NCBI RefSeq assembly: GCF_025231525.1
Contig: NZ_CP103057.1
Span: 3,110,501-3,174,500, forward strand
Length of the DNA stretch: 64,000 nt
Direction of reading: 5' to 3'
Origin: Sphingomonas endolithica
Lineage (GTDB): Bacteria > Pseudomonadota > Alphaproteobacteria > Sphingomonadales > Sphingomonadaceae
The translations under genes were made by a program, and so were the position numbers. Under the pieces are notes generated by a model. It had not been told where the DNA came from. It saw only the letters and a program-made list of their open reading frames with translations, and searched no databases. This document shows positions 16,436 to 26,560 of this stretch, piece by piece (the stretch's first letter is position 1; each line of letters opens with the position of its first letter).

Positions 16436-17542
16436 GTGACCGAGCAAGCGACCGACATCGAGCAACTGAAGACGGACCTCGTCGCCGCGATCGAGACCGC
16501 GAGCGGGCTCGATGCGCTGGAGGCGTGCCGCGTCCATGCATTGGGCAAGGCCGGGGCGGTGACGGCGCTGCTCAAGACGCTGGGCAAGATGTCGCCCGAG
16601 GAGCGTCTGGTGCAGGGCCCCCGCATCCAGGGTCTGCGCGAAGCCGTCACTGCGGCGATCGCCGCGCGCAAGGATGCGCTGGAGCGCGCCGAGCTCGATG
16701 CGCGGCTCGCCCGCGAGACGCTCGACATGACGCTGCCGGCCGATGCGCTACCTGCCGGCACGATCCACCCGGTCAGCCAGGTGATGGACGAGCTGGCGGA
16801 GATCTTCGCCGATCTCGGCTTTGCGGTCGCCACCGGCCCGGAGATCGAGGACGACTGGCACAATTTCAGCGCGCTCAACATTCCCGAGACGCACCCCGCG
16901 CGCGCGATGCAGGATACCTTCTACCTCGCCGGCGAGCATGAGCCGCCGATGGTGCTGCGCACGCACACCTCGCCGGTGCAGATCCGCACGATGGTCGAGG
17001 TGGCACGCCGCTCGGGCAAGGCCGGCGAGCCGATCCGCATCATCGCGCCGGGCCGCGTCTATCGCTCCGACTGGGATGCGACGCACACGCCGATGTTCCA
17101 CCAGATCGAGGGGCTGGTGATCGACAAGGGCATCACGCTCGGGCATCTCAAATGGACGCTCGAGACGTTCCTGCGCGCGTTCTTCGAGCGCGACGATGTC
17201 GTGCTGCGGCTGCGGCCGAGCTATTTCCCGTTCACCGAGCCCTCGGCGGAAGTCGATGTCGGCTTCAGTCTCGACAAGGGCAAACGCGTGATCGGCGGCA
17301 GTGACGGCTGGATGGAAGTACTCGGCAGCGGCATGGTCCACCGCAAGGTGATCGAGGCGTGCGGGCTCGACCCGAACGAATGGCAGGGCTTCGCCTTCGG
17401 CTGTGGCATCGATCGCCTGGCGATGCTGAAGTACGGCATCGACGATCTTCGCCCGGTATTCGAAAGCGACGTGCGCTGGCTGAAGCATTACGGCTTCTCC
17501 GCGCTCGACGTGCCCACTTTGTCCGGCGGAGTCGGCGCATGA
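16436..17542 (+). CDS. pheS: Phenylalanyl-tRNA synthetase alpha subunit
   Basis: 368 residues. The N-terminal coiled-coil region is followed by the class II catalytic core. Motif 2 is in [12 protein letters not shown], motif 3 is [20 protein letters not shown] near the C terminus, and the phenylalanine-site region reads [19 protein letters not shown]. With PheT it charges tRNA-Phe. The start is a GTG at 16436 with CGGAG eight bases upstream. The stop overlaps the pheT start by four bases, which couples translation of the two subunits. Confidence 0.97.
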   Translation: MTEQATDIEQLKTDLVAAIETASGLDALEACRVHALGKAGAVTALLKTLGKMSPEERLVQGPRIQGLREAVTAAIAARKDALERAELDARLARETLDMTLPADALPAGTIHPVSQVMDELAEIFADLGFAVATGPEIEDDWHNFSALNIPETHPARAMQDTFYLAGEHEPPMVLRTHTSPVQIRTMVEVARRSGKAGEPIRIIAPGRVYRSDWDATHTPMFHQIEGLVIDKGITLGHLKWTLETFLRAFFERDDVVLRLRPSYFPFTEPSAEVDVGFSLDKGKRVIGGSDGWMEVLGSGMVHRKVIEACGLDPNEWQGFAFGCGIDRLAMLKYGIDDLRPVFESDVRWLKHYGFSALDVPTLSGGVGA

Positions 17543-19902
17543 AGATCACCCTAGACTGGCTCCGCCAGCACCTCGACACGACCGCCAGCCTCGACCAGAT
17601 CGTCGACACGCTGACGCGTATCGGCCTCGAAGTCGAAGGCGTGGAGAATCCCGGCGAGAAGCTCGCCGCGTTCAAGGTCGCGCGCGTGCTCAGCGCCGAA
17701 CGCCACCCACAGGCCGACAAGCTTCAGGTCCTCTCGGTCGATGCCGGTGACGGCCCGATGCAGGTCGTGTGCGGCGCGCCCAATGCGCGCGCCGGGCTGG
17801 TCGGCGTGTTCGGCGCGCCCGGCGCGTACGTGCCCGGCAGCGACATCACGCTCAAGGTCGCCGAGATCCGCGGTGTTGTCTCCAACGGCATGATGTGTTC
17901 GACGCGCGAGCTGGAGCTTGGCGAGGATCATGACGGCATCATCGAGCTGCCCGCCGACGCGCCCATCGGCACGTCCTATCCGGATTATGCCGGGCTCACC
18001 GATCCGGTGATCGACGTCAGCATCACGCCCAACAAGCAGGATTGCATGGGCGTCCACGGCATTGCGCGGGATCTGGCGGCTGCCGGCCTCGGCACGCTCA
18101 AGTCGCTGACCGTAACGCCGGTCGCCGGCGAGGGCGCCGGCCCCGACGTGCGCACCGATGATCCCGAGGGCTGCCCCGCTTTCTACGCCCAGTCGGTCAG
18201 CGGCGTCAGCAACGGCGAGGCGCCCGAATGGATGCGCCGCCGCCTCACCGCGATCGGCCAGAAGCCGATTTCCGCGCTGGTCGACATCACCAATTACGTG
18301 ATGATCGATCTCGGCCGCCCCTTGCACGTCTACGACCGCGCAAAACTCACCGGCGGCCTCGTCGCGCGCAAGGCGGTGGCCGGCGAACAGGTGCTCGCGC
18401 TCAACGGCAAGACCTATACGCTGACCGAGACGATGACGGTGATCGCCGACGACGCGCACGTCCACGACATCGGCGGCATCATGGGCGGCGAGGACTCCGG
18501 CGTGTCGGAGAGCACCACCGACGTGCTGATCGAATGCGCCTATTTCGATCCCGACGCGATCGCGCGTACCGGCCAGAAGCTTGGCCTGACCAGCGATGCG
18601 CGCCAGCGCTTCGAACGCGGCGTCGATCCGGCGTTCCTTGACCAAGGTCTGGCGATCGCCACGCAGATGGTGCTCGACATCTGCGGCGGCACCGCCAGCC
18701 AGGTCACGCGCGCCGGCGCCCCGCCACTCGCGCCGCGTACCGTCGCCTACGATCCGGCGCTGGCCGAAACGCTCGGCGGCCTCGCCATTGCGCCCGCACG
18801 CCAGCAGGAAATCCTCGAACACCTCGGCTTCCTTGTCGACGGTGACTGGTCGGTGACGATCCCGAGCTGGCGCCGTGACGTCGATGGCCCGGCCGATCTG
18901 GTCGAGGAAGTGATCCGCATCGAGGGGATCTACAACGTCCCCTCGACGCCGCTGCCGCGCGCGCCTGGTGTCGCCAAGCCCACCGCCACGCCCGAGCAGA
19001 AGCTCGAACGCCGCGTGCGCCGTGCCGCCGCCGCGCGCGGGCTCGACGAATCGGTCACCTGGAGCTTCCTGTCCGAGGCGCAGGCCGCGCCGTTCGGCGG
19101 CGGCGCTTGGACGCTCGCCAACCCGATCAGCGAAGAGCTGAAGGTGATGCGCCCATCGCTGCTCCCCGGCCTGCTCTCGGCCGCCGAACGCAACCTCAAG
19201 CGCGGCGCGACCAGCGTGCGGCTGTTCGAGGTCGGCCGCCGCTACCTGGCCGACAAGGAGCGCGCGACGCTCGGGCTGGTGTTCGCCGGCGCCTCGCGTC
19301 CACGTAGCTGGCGCGGCGGCAAGATGACGACAGCGGACGCGTTCGACGCCAAGGCGGAAGCGATCGCCTTGCTCGCCGCCGCGGGCGCACCGGTGGATAA
19401 CCTGCAGGTGATGGGCGAGGCAGGCGACGCCTGGCACCCCGGTCAATCGGGCACGCTGCGGCTCGGGCCGAAAACCGTGCTGGCGGCGTTCGGCATGGTC
19501 CATCCGAGCGTGCTCAAGGCGTTCGATCTCGACGGGCCGGTCGCCGCGGTGGAGCTCTATCTCGATGCCATCCCGCCCAAGCGCGCCACCGGCTTCATGC
19601 GCCCCGCTTACACGCCGCCCGCGCTGCAGGCCGTGACTCGTGACTTCGCCTTCCTGGTGCCGTCCGATCTTGCCGCCGATGCGCTCGTGCGGGCGGCGAG
19701 GGGGGCGGACAAGGCAGTGATTACGGGCGCGCGGCTGTTCGACGTGTTCACTGGCGCTGGTGTCGAGGACGGCAAGAAGAGCCTTGCGATCGAAGTGACG
19801 CTGCAGCCGGTCGAGAAGAGTTTCACCGACGCGGATTTGAAGGTGATCGCCGACAAGGTGGTGGCCGCCGTTTCAAAGCTTGGCGCAACGCTCAGGGGCT
19901 GA
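17539..19902 (+). CDS. pheT: Phenylalanyl-tRNA synthetase beta subunit
   Basis: 787 residues, normal length. Domains in order: N-terminal part with tRNA-binding OB domain (about 40-150, [20 protein letters not shown]), B3/B4 editing region (about 210-370), B5 domain (about 400-470), catalytic-like core (LFEVGRRYL near 565) and the C-terminal ferredoxin-fold anticodon-binding domain (last 95 residues, [14 protein letters not shown]). The ATG overlaps the pheS stop (ATGA). The open frame extends upstream inside pheS but that is not the start. Confidence 0.97.
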   Translation: MKITLDWLRQHLDTTASLDQIVDTLTRIGLEVEGVENPGEKLAAFKVARVLSAERHPQADKLQVLSVDAGDGPMQVVCGAPNARAGLVGVFGAPGAYVPGSDITLKVAEIRGVVSNGMMCSTRELELGEDHDGIIELPADAPIGTSYPDYAGLTDPVIDVSITPNKQDCMGVHGIARDLAAAGLGTLKSLTVTPVAGEGAGPDVRTDDPEGCPAFYAQSVSGVSNGEAPEWMRRRLTAIGQKPISALVDITNYVMIDLGRPLHVYDRAKLTGGLVARKAVAGEQVLALNGKTYTLTETMTVIADDAHVHDIGGIMGGEDSGVSESTTDVLIECAYFDPDAIARTGQKLGLTSDARQRFERGVDPAFLDQGLAIATQMVLDICGGTASQVTRAGAPPLAPRTVAYDPALAETLGGLAIAPARQQEILEHLGFLVDGDWSVTIPSWRRDVDGPADLVEEVIRIEGIYNVPSTPLPRAPGVAKPTATPEQKLERRVRRAAAARGLDESVTWSFLSEAQAAPFGGGAWTLANPISEELKVMRPSLLPGLLSAAERNLKRGATSVRLFEVGRRYLADKERATLGLVFAGASRPRSWRGGKMTTADAFDAKAEAIALLAAAGAPVDNLQVMGEAGDAWHPGQSGTLRLGPKTVLAAFGMVHPSVLKAFDLDGPVAAVELYLDAIPPKRATGFMRPAYTPPALQAVTRDFAFLVPSDLAADALVRAARGADKAVITGARLFDVFTGAGVEDGKKSLAIEVTLQPVEKSFTDADLKVIADKVVAAVSKLGATLRG

Positions 19903-19909
19903 CCAACCT

Positions 19910-20013
19910 GTTCCCCGGCGCAGGCCGGGGTCCAGGAGCGGAGCGGAAGTTGGCTATCGCTGCGCCTTGTTACCTCGGCCTCCGCTACCGGGCCCCGGCC
20001 TATGCCGGGGAAC
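19910..20013. repeat. Dispersed palindromic element (GTTCCCCGGC family)
   Basis: The arms TTCCCCGGCGCAGGCCGGGG and CCCCGGCCTATGCCGGGGAA bound a 60-base variable centre. The element fills the gap between pheT and the epimerase gene. Members of the same family occur at 22568-22668, 35710-35818 and inside tsaC. Confidence 0.8.
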
Positions 20014-20050
20014 GGTTTCGTTTCTGTCCGTCCCCCGCTACGGAACGTTC

Positions 20051-20926
20051 ATGACCGACCTCATCACCATCAAATCCCCCAAGCTCACGGCCGAGATCAA
20101 CCCATTCGGTGCCGAACTGACGCACCTGCGCGATGCCCGCGGCAAGGAGCTGATGACCGACGCCGATCCGGCGTTCTGGACCGGCCATGCCCCGATCCTG
20201 TTCCCGATCGTCGGCGCATTGGCCGGGGACACGCTGCGGGTCGATGGCCAGAGCTACAAGATGGGCAAGCACGGCTTTGCCCGCCGCAGCGATTTCGAGA
20301 TCGTCGATGTCCAGCCGCATCACGCCGTCTTCCGCCTCACCGACAGCGATGAAACCCGCGCGGCATACCCCTTCGCCTTCGCGCTCGAACTCACCTACGC
20401 GCTGGAAGGTGCGACGCTCACCATCACTGCGCGGATCGTCAACCGGGGCGCGGCGCCGATGCCTGCCAGCTTCGGCTTCCATCCCGCCTTCGCCTGGCCG
20501 CTGCCGTATGGCGAGCCGCGCGAGGCGCACCGCATCCTGTTCGGCAAGCAGGAGCCGGGCGCACTGAAGAAGGTCGCCAAGGACGGCACGATCCCGCCCG
20601 AGACGCGCGAGTCGCCGCTCGATGGTCGCAGCCTGCGCCTGCGCGACAATCTGTTCGCCGACGATGCATTGGTGTGGGATCCGGTTGCCTCGTCGTCGGT
20701 CACGTATGGCGCGTTCGGCGGCCCGACGCTCGACGTCGCGTTCCCGGACACGCCGTCGCTCGGCATCTGGACCAAGCCCGGTGCGGCCTTCATCTGCATC
20801 GAGCCGTGGCATGGCACTGCCGATCCGTCGGGCTATACCGGCGCGTACCGTGACAAGCCCGGCGTGATCGAGATCGAGGTGGATGGCGAGAAGACGATCG
20901 TGATGAGTGTCACGCTGAACCCCTAG
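20051..20926 (+). CDS. Aldose 1-epimerase family protein
   Basis: 291 residues of the galactose-mutarotase fold. Typical stretches are NPFGAELTHLRDARGKELM, the pocket loop around FGFHPAFAWPL with its conserved histidine near residue 145, and CIEPWHGTADP near residue 255. The enzyme probably interconverts anomers of an aldose or sugar phosphate. The YphB/YeaD-like subfamily is suggested by the order of motifs, but the sugar is unknown. It stands alone between a palindromic repeat and prfC. Confidence 0.85.
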   Translation: MTDLITIKSPKLTAEINPFGAELTHLRDARGKELMTDADPAFWTGHAPILFPIVGALAGDTLRVDGQSYKMGKHGFARRSDFEIVDVQPHHAVFRLTDSDETRAAYPFAFALELTYALEGATLTITARIVNRGAAPMPASFGFHPAFAWPLPYGEPREAHRILFGKQEPGALKKVAKDGTIPPETRESPLDGRSLRLRDNLFADDALVWDPVASSSVTYGAFGGPTLDVAFPDTPSLGIWTKPGAAFICIEPWHGTADPSGYTGAYRDKPGVIEIEVDGEKTIVMSVTLNP

Positions 20927-20988
20927 CGGTCACCTCCTGCGGTACCGTCTGGGGTGACGAATGCGCCGCGCGAAGCTAGGGCATCCGG

Positions 20989-22560
20989 ATGTCCCAGATT
21001 TCCGACCGCCGCACCTTCGCGATCATTTCCCATCCCGATGCCGGCAAGACCACGCTGACCGAGAAATTGCTGTATTTCGGCGGCGCGATCCATCTCGCCG
21101 GCGAAGTGAAGGCGCGCGGGCAGAATCGCCGTGCGCGGTCCGACTGGATGAAGATCGAGCAACAGCGCGGCATCTCGGTCACGTCGTCGGTGATGACCTT
21201 TGAGAAAGACGGGCTGACCTTCAACCTGCTCGACACGCCGGGGCACGAGGACTTTTCGGAGGACACGTATCGCACGCTGACCGCGGTCGATTCCGCCGTC
21301 ATGGTGATCGATGCGGCACGCGGCATCGAGGCGCAGACGCGCAAGCTGTTCGAGGTATGCCGCCTGCGCGCGGTGCCGATCATCACCTTCGTCAACAAGG
21401 TCGATCGCGAAGGCCGTCCGCCGTTCGAACTGCTCGACGAGATCGCCGATATCCTCCAGCTCGACGTGACCCCGATGAGCTGGCCGGTCGGGATGGGTAG
21501 CGATTTCGAGGGTGTCTACGATCTTCACGCCAACACGCTCAGCCAACCCGAAGGGCCGAGCCGCGAGTTCATGGGCACGTCGCTCGACTTCACCGGCATG
21601 GACGATCCCAAGCTGGCGGCGACCATCTCCGCGCCCGCGCTGGCTGCGCTGCGCGACGAATCCGAGCTGGCGATGGGCGGCTATGCCGGCTTCGATGTCG
21701 AGCGCTATCGCGCGGGCGATCTGACGCCGGTATATTTCGGTTCGGCGCTGAAGGATTTCGGCGTCGCCGAACTGATCGCTGCGCTTGGCGCCCACGCCCC
21801 CGGCCCACGCCCGCAGCCGGCCGAGCCCGCGCCGGTCACGCCCGACCGCGCGGACGTCACCGGCTTCATCTTCAAGGTCCAGGCGAACATGGACCCCAAC
21901 CACCGCGACCGCATCGCCTTCATGCGGCTGTGCTCGGGCACGTTCAAGCGCGGCATGAAGCTGACCCCAACCGGCCACGGCAAGCCGATCGCGATCCACT
22001 CGCCGATCCTGTTCTTCGCGCAGAACCGCGAACTGGCCGACGAGGCGTTCCCCGGCGATATCATCGGCATCCCCAATCACGGCACGCTGAGGGTAGGGGA
22101 CACGATGAGCGAGCGCGCCGACGTGCGCTTCACGGGCCTGCCCAATTTCGCGCCTGAAATCCTGCGGCGTGTCGTGCTGAAGGATCCGACAAAGACCAAG
22201 CAGTTGCGCAAGGCGCTGGACGACATGGCAGAGGAAGGCGTGACGCAGGTCTTCTATCCCGAGATCGGCTCGAACTGGATCATCGGCGTGGTCGGGCAGC
22301 TGCAGCTGGAGGTGCTGCTCAGCCGGCTGGAAGCGGAGTATAAGGTCGATGCCGGGCTGGAGATGGCGCCCTACGACACCGCGCGCTGGGTGTCGGCCGA
22401 GGATCCGGCCGATCTGAAGGCCTTCGCCGACATCAACCGCAACCAGCTTGCCAAGGATCGCGACGGCAACCCGGTGTATATGGCGAAGACGGCGTGGGAC
22501 GTGGGCTATGTCGCCGATCGCTATCCCAAGGTGAAGTTCGCCGCGACGCGCGAACGGTAG
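20989..22560 (+). CDS. prfC: Peptide chain release factor 3 (RF3 GTPase)
   Basis: 523 residues, normal length. GTPase motifs: SHPDAGKTTLTEKLL (G1), GISVTSSVM (G2), DTPGHEDFSEDTY (G3) and NKVDREGR (G4). Domain 2 is an OB-like beta barrel, and the C-terminal domain contains VGQLQLEVLLSRLEAEY. RF3 releases RF1/RF2 from the ribosome after termination. The start ATG at 20989 gives the standard N terminus MSQISDRRTFAIISHPD. Confidence 0.96.
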   Translation: MSQISDRRTFAIISHPDAGKTTLTEKLLYFGGAIHLAGEVKARGQNRRARSDWMKIEQQRGISVTSSVMTFEKDGLTFNLLDTPGHEDFSEDTYRTLTAVDSAVMVIDAARGIEAQTRKLFEVCRLRAVPIITFVNKVDREGRPPFELLDEIADILQLDVTPMSWPVGMGSDFEGVYDLHANTLSQPEGPSREFMGTSLDFTGMDDPKLAATISAPALAALRDESELAMGGYAGFDVERYRAGDLTPVYFGSALKDFGVAELIAALGAHAPGPRPQPAEPAPVTPDRADVTGFIFKVQANMDPNHRDRIAFMRLCSGTFKRGMKLTPTGHGKPIAIHSPILFFAQNRELADEAFPGDIIGIPNHGTLRVGDTMSERADVRFTGLPNFAPEILRRVVLKDPTKTKQLRKALDDMAEEGVTQVFYPEIGSNWIIGVVGQLQLEVLLSRLEAEYKVDAGLEMAPYDTARWVSAEDPADLKAFADINRNQLAKDRDGNPVYMAKTAWDVGYVADRYPKVKFAATRER

Positions 22561-22567
22561 CCTCACT

Positions 22568-22668
22568 GTTCCCCGGCGCAGGCCGGGCCAAGTAGCGACG
22601 GCCGACGTAACGAAGCGCAGCAGCCGTTCCCAACTAGCCTACTACGGGGCCGGCCTTCGCCCGGGAAC
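22568..22668. repeat. Dispersed palindromic element (GTTCCCCGGC family)
   Basis: It begins GTTCCCCGGCGCAGGCCGGG and ends GCCCGGGAAC. It fills the gap between the convergent prfC and MFS genes, so it may double as a bidirectional terminator hairpin. Same family as 19910-20013. Confidence 0.75.
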
Positions 22669-22671
22669 GGC

Positions 22672-23949
22672 TTAGGCGGCCACCGGCTCGTCTACCCAGT
22701 CCCGGCGCAGCGGCTTCACCGCCAGAAACGCCAGGATCGTCGCCAGCACGTAGAAGCACGCCACGGCGACCGCCGAATAGCGCAGTGCCTCGGTGCCGAA
22801 CCGTGCGGTCAGCGCCTCGGACAAGGCCCCGATCGCCACCGATCCGATGCCGAGCCCGATCAGATTGTTGATCAGCAGGAAGCTCGCCGAGGCGGTCGCG
22901 CGCATATGCGCAGGGACCAGGTGCTGCACGGCGGTGGTCAGCGGCCCCAGCCACAAGATGTTGAGCGCATTGGGGATGATGAAGAAGAACCAGGCGACCC
23001 ACGGGGAGGGCGACAGGAAGCCGGCGATGAACAGCGGCCCGGTGATCAGCCAGGCGATCGCCGGCAGCTTGGCGTAATTGCCCCGGTCGCCGCCCAGCCG
23101 GTCGGCCAGTACGCCGCCCAGGAACACGCCGCTCGCCCCGCCGACCAGCAAGAGCGAGGCGAAGTACAAAGCCGCGCCTTGCAGGTCGAAGCCGTAGCTG
23201 CGGATCATCAGCGACGGCACCCAGAAGGCGAGTCCATAGCCGGCCAGGCTGCTCATCGAGGCGGCAAAGGCCATTAGCCAGAAACTGGGTTTCCGCGCCA
23301 GGATCGCGAACACCGCGCTGACCGGCGCCCGCCCCACTGGCGCTACCGCGCGGACCGGCTCCTTGACGATCAGGCGGAAGATTGGCGCGATGACGATGCC
23401 CGCCACGCCGACCGTGATGAACGCCGCGCGCCAATCGACATAGGTGGCGATGAACGCCCCGAGCAACGTGCCCATGGCTAGCCCGATCGGAATACCCATC
23501 GAATAGATGCCGAGCGCGCGCGCACGCCGTTCGGGCGGAAAATAGTCGGCGATCAGCGCATAGGACGGCGCCACGCCGCCCGCTTCGCCCACACCGACGC
23601 CCAGGCGGAACAGGAACATCTGCCCGAAGCTCGTCGCCAGCCCACACAAAGCGGTGAACAGGCTCCATACCGTCAGGCTGATCGTGATCACCCAGGACCG
23701 GCTGGTGCGGTCGGCGATCAGCGCCAATGGTATGGCGAGCGTCGAATAGAGGATCGCAAAGGCGGTCCCACCGAGCAGCCCCAATTGCGTGTCGCTCAGA
23801 TGCAGTTCCGCCTTGATCGGCTGCACCAGGATGCCGAGGATCTGCCGGTCCAGGAAGTTGAAGGTATAGACCAGCAACAGCATGCCCAGCACCAGCGCGC
23901 TGTAGCCGGAACTCGGCTTGACGGGAGTCGGTGCAGTGGTGTCGGTCAT
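22672..23949 (-). CDS. MFS transporter
   Basis: 425 residues with 12 predicted membrane segments. The loop 2-3 motif is present as LIADRTSRSWV, and the first segment contains TFNFLDRQILGILVQPIK, characteristic of the spinster/aromatic-acid-type MFS proteins common in sphingomonads. It should move a small organic anion or lipid-like substrate across the inner membrane. The start at 23949 has GGGAGAG six bases ahead. It lies 105 bases downstream of the TonB receptor on the same strand, so the two are probably one uptake operon under the TetR regulator. Confidence 0.88.
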   Translation of the reverse strand: MTDTTAPTPVKPSSGYSALVLGMLLLVYTFNFLDRQILGILVQPIKAELHLSDTQLGLLGGTAFAILYSTLAIPLALIADRTSRSWVITISLTVWSLFTALCGLATSFGQMFLFRLGVGVGEAGGVAPSYALIADYFPPERRARALGIYSMGIPIGLAMGTLLGAFIATYVDWRAAFITVGVAGIVIAPIFRLIVKEPVRAVAPVGRAPVSAVFAILARKPSFWLMAFAASMSSLAGYGLAFWVPSLMIRSYGFDLQGAALYFASLLLVGGASGVFLGGVLADRLGGDRGNYAKLPAIAWLITGPLFIAGFLSPSPWVAWFFFIIPNALNILWLGPLTTAVQHLVPAHMRATASASFLLINNLIGLGIGSVAIGALSEALTARFGTEALRYSAVAVACFYVLATILAFLAVKPLRRDWVDEPVAA

Positions 23950-24054
23950 CAGGCGCTCTCCCGGGCGGTATCGGCAGTCCGGGCGCGGATCGTTGCCGCG
24001 CCCATAGCCTTCATGGGCGTCGGCCTGGCGCCCGTCCATTCAGAAGTTGGCCGT

Positions 24055-26433
24055 TCAGAACTTCGCCGTGAATGTGGCGAAGACCTGGCGGGGGTTGCCG
24101 TAATAGGCCGTCAACGTGCCGGTATTGCCGAGCGTCGGGGCGAGGCCGGGCTTAAGGTAATTCGGATTGGTCGGCACCGCCGACAGGACATACTCACCGC
24201 TATCTGGATTTTGCGTCAGGAAATTGTATCCGGAGACGATGTAGCGCTTGTCCGTCAGGTTCTTGCCATGGACGCCGATCGAAAAACGCTCGTTGATGTT
24301 GTAGACGATATTGGCGTCGAGCAATGCAAATCCCGGCTGATCAAGCCCCGGCGTTTTCACTTCGAACTGCTGCGAATCGCTGCGGTAGGACAGGGTCGAG
24401 CTGAGATCGATCGATCCGTCGCCAATCGGCTGTGTATAAGCGATCGTGCCGCTTGCCGTCAGGTCCGGCGTGTTCTGGAACTTGCGCCGGTTGGCGACGT
24501 CGATGCCGCGGGCATCGATGAAGCGGGTATATTTCGCATCGAGATAGCCCACCGTGCCGGCCAAGCTCAGCCGCTGGCCATCCCCACCACGCAGCACCGT
24601 CAGGTTCGCTTCCGCTTCGATGCCGTTGATCCGCGCACGGCCGGCATTGGTGGTAACGCCGACGAACGTCTGCACGCCGTTCAACGTCTGCCCGACCGAT
24701 CCAGGCACCTGCACGTCGGTATAGCGCGCATGGAAGCCCGCCAAGGCGAGCGTCAGCCGCCGATCGAACAGGCTGGCCTTGTAGCCGATCTCGTAGCTTT
24801 CGACCGTCTCGGGCTCGAACGATAGGAAATCGAAGATGTCGTCCTGATCGCCGCCGGCACCGGAAATGCCGTTGCCGTTGAGATCGGGCGCCGCCGTGCC
24901 CACGCCGCGCGGATCGAAGCCGCCGCCCTTAAAGCCCTTGGCGTAGCTTGCGTACAGCAGATTGTCCTGCGCGGGCTTGAAGCTGATCGACGCGCGCGGG
25001 GTGAACTTGGCGAAGTCCGCCGAACCGCGGAAGTCGGTCTGCCGCAGGATCGGCGCGGTGGTGCCGCCGAAGAAGGGCGAAGCGCCCAGATAGACGTTGC
25101 GCTCCACTTGCGAGCGGCGCGTGTCCCAGGTGTAGCGGCCACCCACCGACACGCTGAGCGCGGGCGTGATATCGTAGGTCGCATCGCCGAAGATCGCGAC
25201 GGTATCGGTGCGGACATCGCCGAACGTCAGCGCGGTGACCGTGTTCGGCGTCCGCACGTCGAACACGGTGCGTGCCTTGGCGTCGAGATAATAGAGGCCG
25301 AGCAGCGCATTGAACGGCCCGGTATCGACCAGCAATTGCACTTCCTGGCTGAACTGCTTGTTGTTGTAGAAAGCAGGCACATCGACATCCACCGCCGGCA
25401 ACGCGTCGAAATCGATCGGCGTGGCGCTATCGTCCTTGCGATAGCCGGTGATCGACCGGAAGGTCAGCCAGTCCGTCGGCTTCAATTCGGCGAACAGCGA
25501 GCCGCCATAGGCCTCGACCTTCTGCTTCGGGGCGACCAGCGCGCCGCGGCTGTCATAGACGTCGTCGAGCACCGGGAAGGCCGTGCTGTTGAGCGCGGGG
25601 ATCAAGCGGTGGCCGCCGCGCGTATTGCTATTGTCCTTGGTGTAGTCGCCGGACAGGCGGAAGAAGACGCTGCTGCTGGGATCGTATTGCAGCGTGCCGC
25701 GGGCAGCCCATAGATCGCGGTTATAGTTTTCCTCGCCCGTGGTGAGATTGTCGCCAAAGCCGCCGCGGCTGAGCCGCGCCACCGCGCCGCCGATCTTGAA
25801 GCCGCTATTGCCGATCGGCGCACTTGCGCTGATCACCCCATCCGCCTGATCGTAGCTGCCATAGCTGGCGCGAACGTTCAGCGTCGGATCGTCGCCGATA
25901 CGCCGCGTCACGTACTTCACCGCACCGCCGATCGTGTTGCGGCCGTACAGCGTGCCCTGCGGCCCGCGCAGCACTTCGATCCGCTCCACGTCGTAAATGT
26001 CGAGCACCGCCGCCTGCGGACGATTGAGATAGACGTCGTCGAGATAGATGCCGACGCCGGCCTCGAAGCCGGCAACCGGGTCCTGCTGGCCGACACCGCG
26101 GATGAAGGCGGTCAGCGTGGAGTTGGTCCCGCGCGACACTTCCAGCGTGACGTTGGGGGTGACATTGGCCAGGTCGGTGACGTCCAGCGCACCCGATGCC
26201 TCGAGCTGCGCGCCCGAGAAGGCGGAGATGGCGACCGGCACGTCGAGCAGCCGTTCTTGGCGGCGGCGGGCGGTGACGATGACCTCACCCTGGGCAGCGG
26301 CATCCTCGACCCCGGCCGCCTGCAGGTCGTCAGCCGCAGGCGCGGTTTCCTGCGAAAAGGCCGGGACCGTCGTCAAGGCGAACAGTGCGACACCCGTCTG
26401 AAGCAAGCGGCGCGCGAACCTGAAGTGAGCCAT
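24055..26433 (-). CDS. TonB-dependent receptor
   Basis: 792 residues. A signal peptide ends at VPAFSQE. The TonB box region is GEVIVTARRRQERLLDVPVA near residue 50. The plug domain contains VYLNRPQAAVLDIYDVERIE and VLRGPQGTLYGRNTIGGAV. The barrel ends in ATFTAKF with the terminal phenylalanine typical of outer-membrane proteins. This sequence type is common in sphingomonads for catabolic substrates rather than iron. GGGAGGATGG lies seven bases before the ATG at 26433. A good sigma-70 promoter with an overlapping dyad is visible upstream, and the TetR gene is divergent. Confidence 0.92.
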   Translation of the reverse strand: MAHFRFARRLLQTGVALFALTTVPAFSQETAPAADDLQAAGVEDAAAQGEVIVTARRRQERLLDVPVAISAFSGAQLEASGALDVTDLANVTPNVTLEVSRGTNSTLTAFIRGVGQQDPVAGFEAGVGIYLDDVYLNRPQAAVLDIYDVERIEVLRGPQGTLYGRNTIGGAVKYVTRRIGDDPTLNVRASYGSYDQADGVISASAPIGNSGFKIGGAVARLSRGGFGDNLTTGEENYNRDLWAARGTLQYDPSSSVFFRLSGDYTKDNSNTRGGHRLIPALNSTAFPVLDDVYDSRGALVAPKQKVEAYGGSLFAELKPTDWLTFRSITGYRKDDSATPIDFDALPAVDVDVPAFYNNKQFSQEVQLLVDTGPFNALLGLYYLDAKARTVFDVRTPNTVTALTFGDVRTDTVAIFGDATYDITPALSVSVGGRYTWDTRRSQVERNVYLGASPFFGGTTAPILRQTDFRGSADFAKFTPRASISFKPAQDNLLYASYAKGFKGGGFDPRGVGTAAPDLNGNGISGAGGDQDDIFDFLSFEPETVESYEIGYKASLFDRRLTLALAGFHARYTDVQVPGSVGQTLNGVQTFVGVTTNAGRARINGIEAEANLTVLRGGDGQRLSLAGTVGYLDAKYTRFIDARGIDVANRRKFQNTPDLTASGTIAYTQPIGDGSIDLSSTLSYRSDSQQFEVKTPGLDQPGFALLDANIVYNINERFSIGVHGKNLTDKRYIVSGYNFLTQNPDSGEYVLSAVPTNPNYLKPGLAPTLGNTGTLTAYYGNPRQVFATFTAKF

Positions 26434-26505
26434 GAAACCATCCTCCCTATAAAGCGCCCCGCTTGCTTGCGGCCGGTGATCCGGGTTGTACGCTGTCGAC
26501 GCATA

Positions 26506-26534
26506 GCTATACTGAAACCTGAACCGGGTTTCAA
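26506..26534 (-). promoter_or_regulatory. Sigma-70-type promoter of the TonB receptor operon
   Basis: On the minus strand TTGAAA (26529-26534) and TATAGC (26506-26511) are 17 bases apart. Transcription would start near 26498, leaving a 65-base leader before the ATG at 26433. A 21-base dyad sits in the spacer, so a bound repressor would block the polymerase. A weaker promoter for the regulator (TTGTAC at 26486, TATACT at 26508, 16 apart) runs the other way through the same bases. Confidence 0.65.
26513..26533. promoter_or_regulatory. Probable TetR operator
   Basis: TGAAACC-N7-GGTTTCA is a perfect 7-base inverted repeat. It lies between -35 and -10 of the receptor promoter and at the expected start of the tetR transcript. 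Position and symmetry fit repression of the receptor operon and autoregulation of the TetR gene at 26561. Confidence 0.65.
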
Positions 26535-26560
26535 CTTGGATGTCGAGGAGAGAAGAAATA

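Noticed and set aside
17551-19503. A 650-codon open frame on the - strand opposite pheT
   Set aside because: Antisense shadow. The + strand has every pheT domain; the minus frame shows only low-complexity Arg/Ala/Asp composition.
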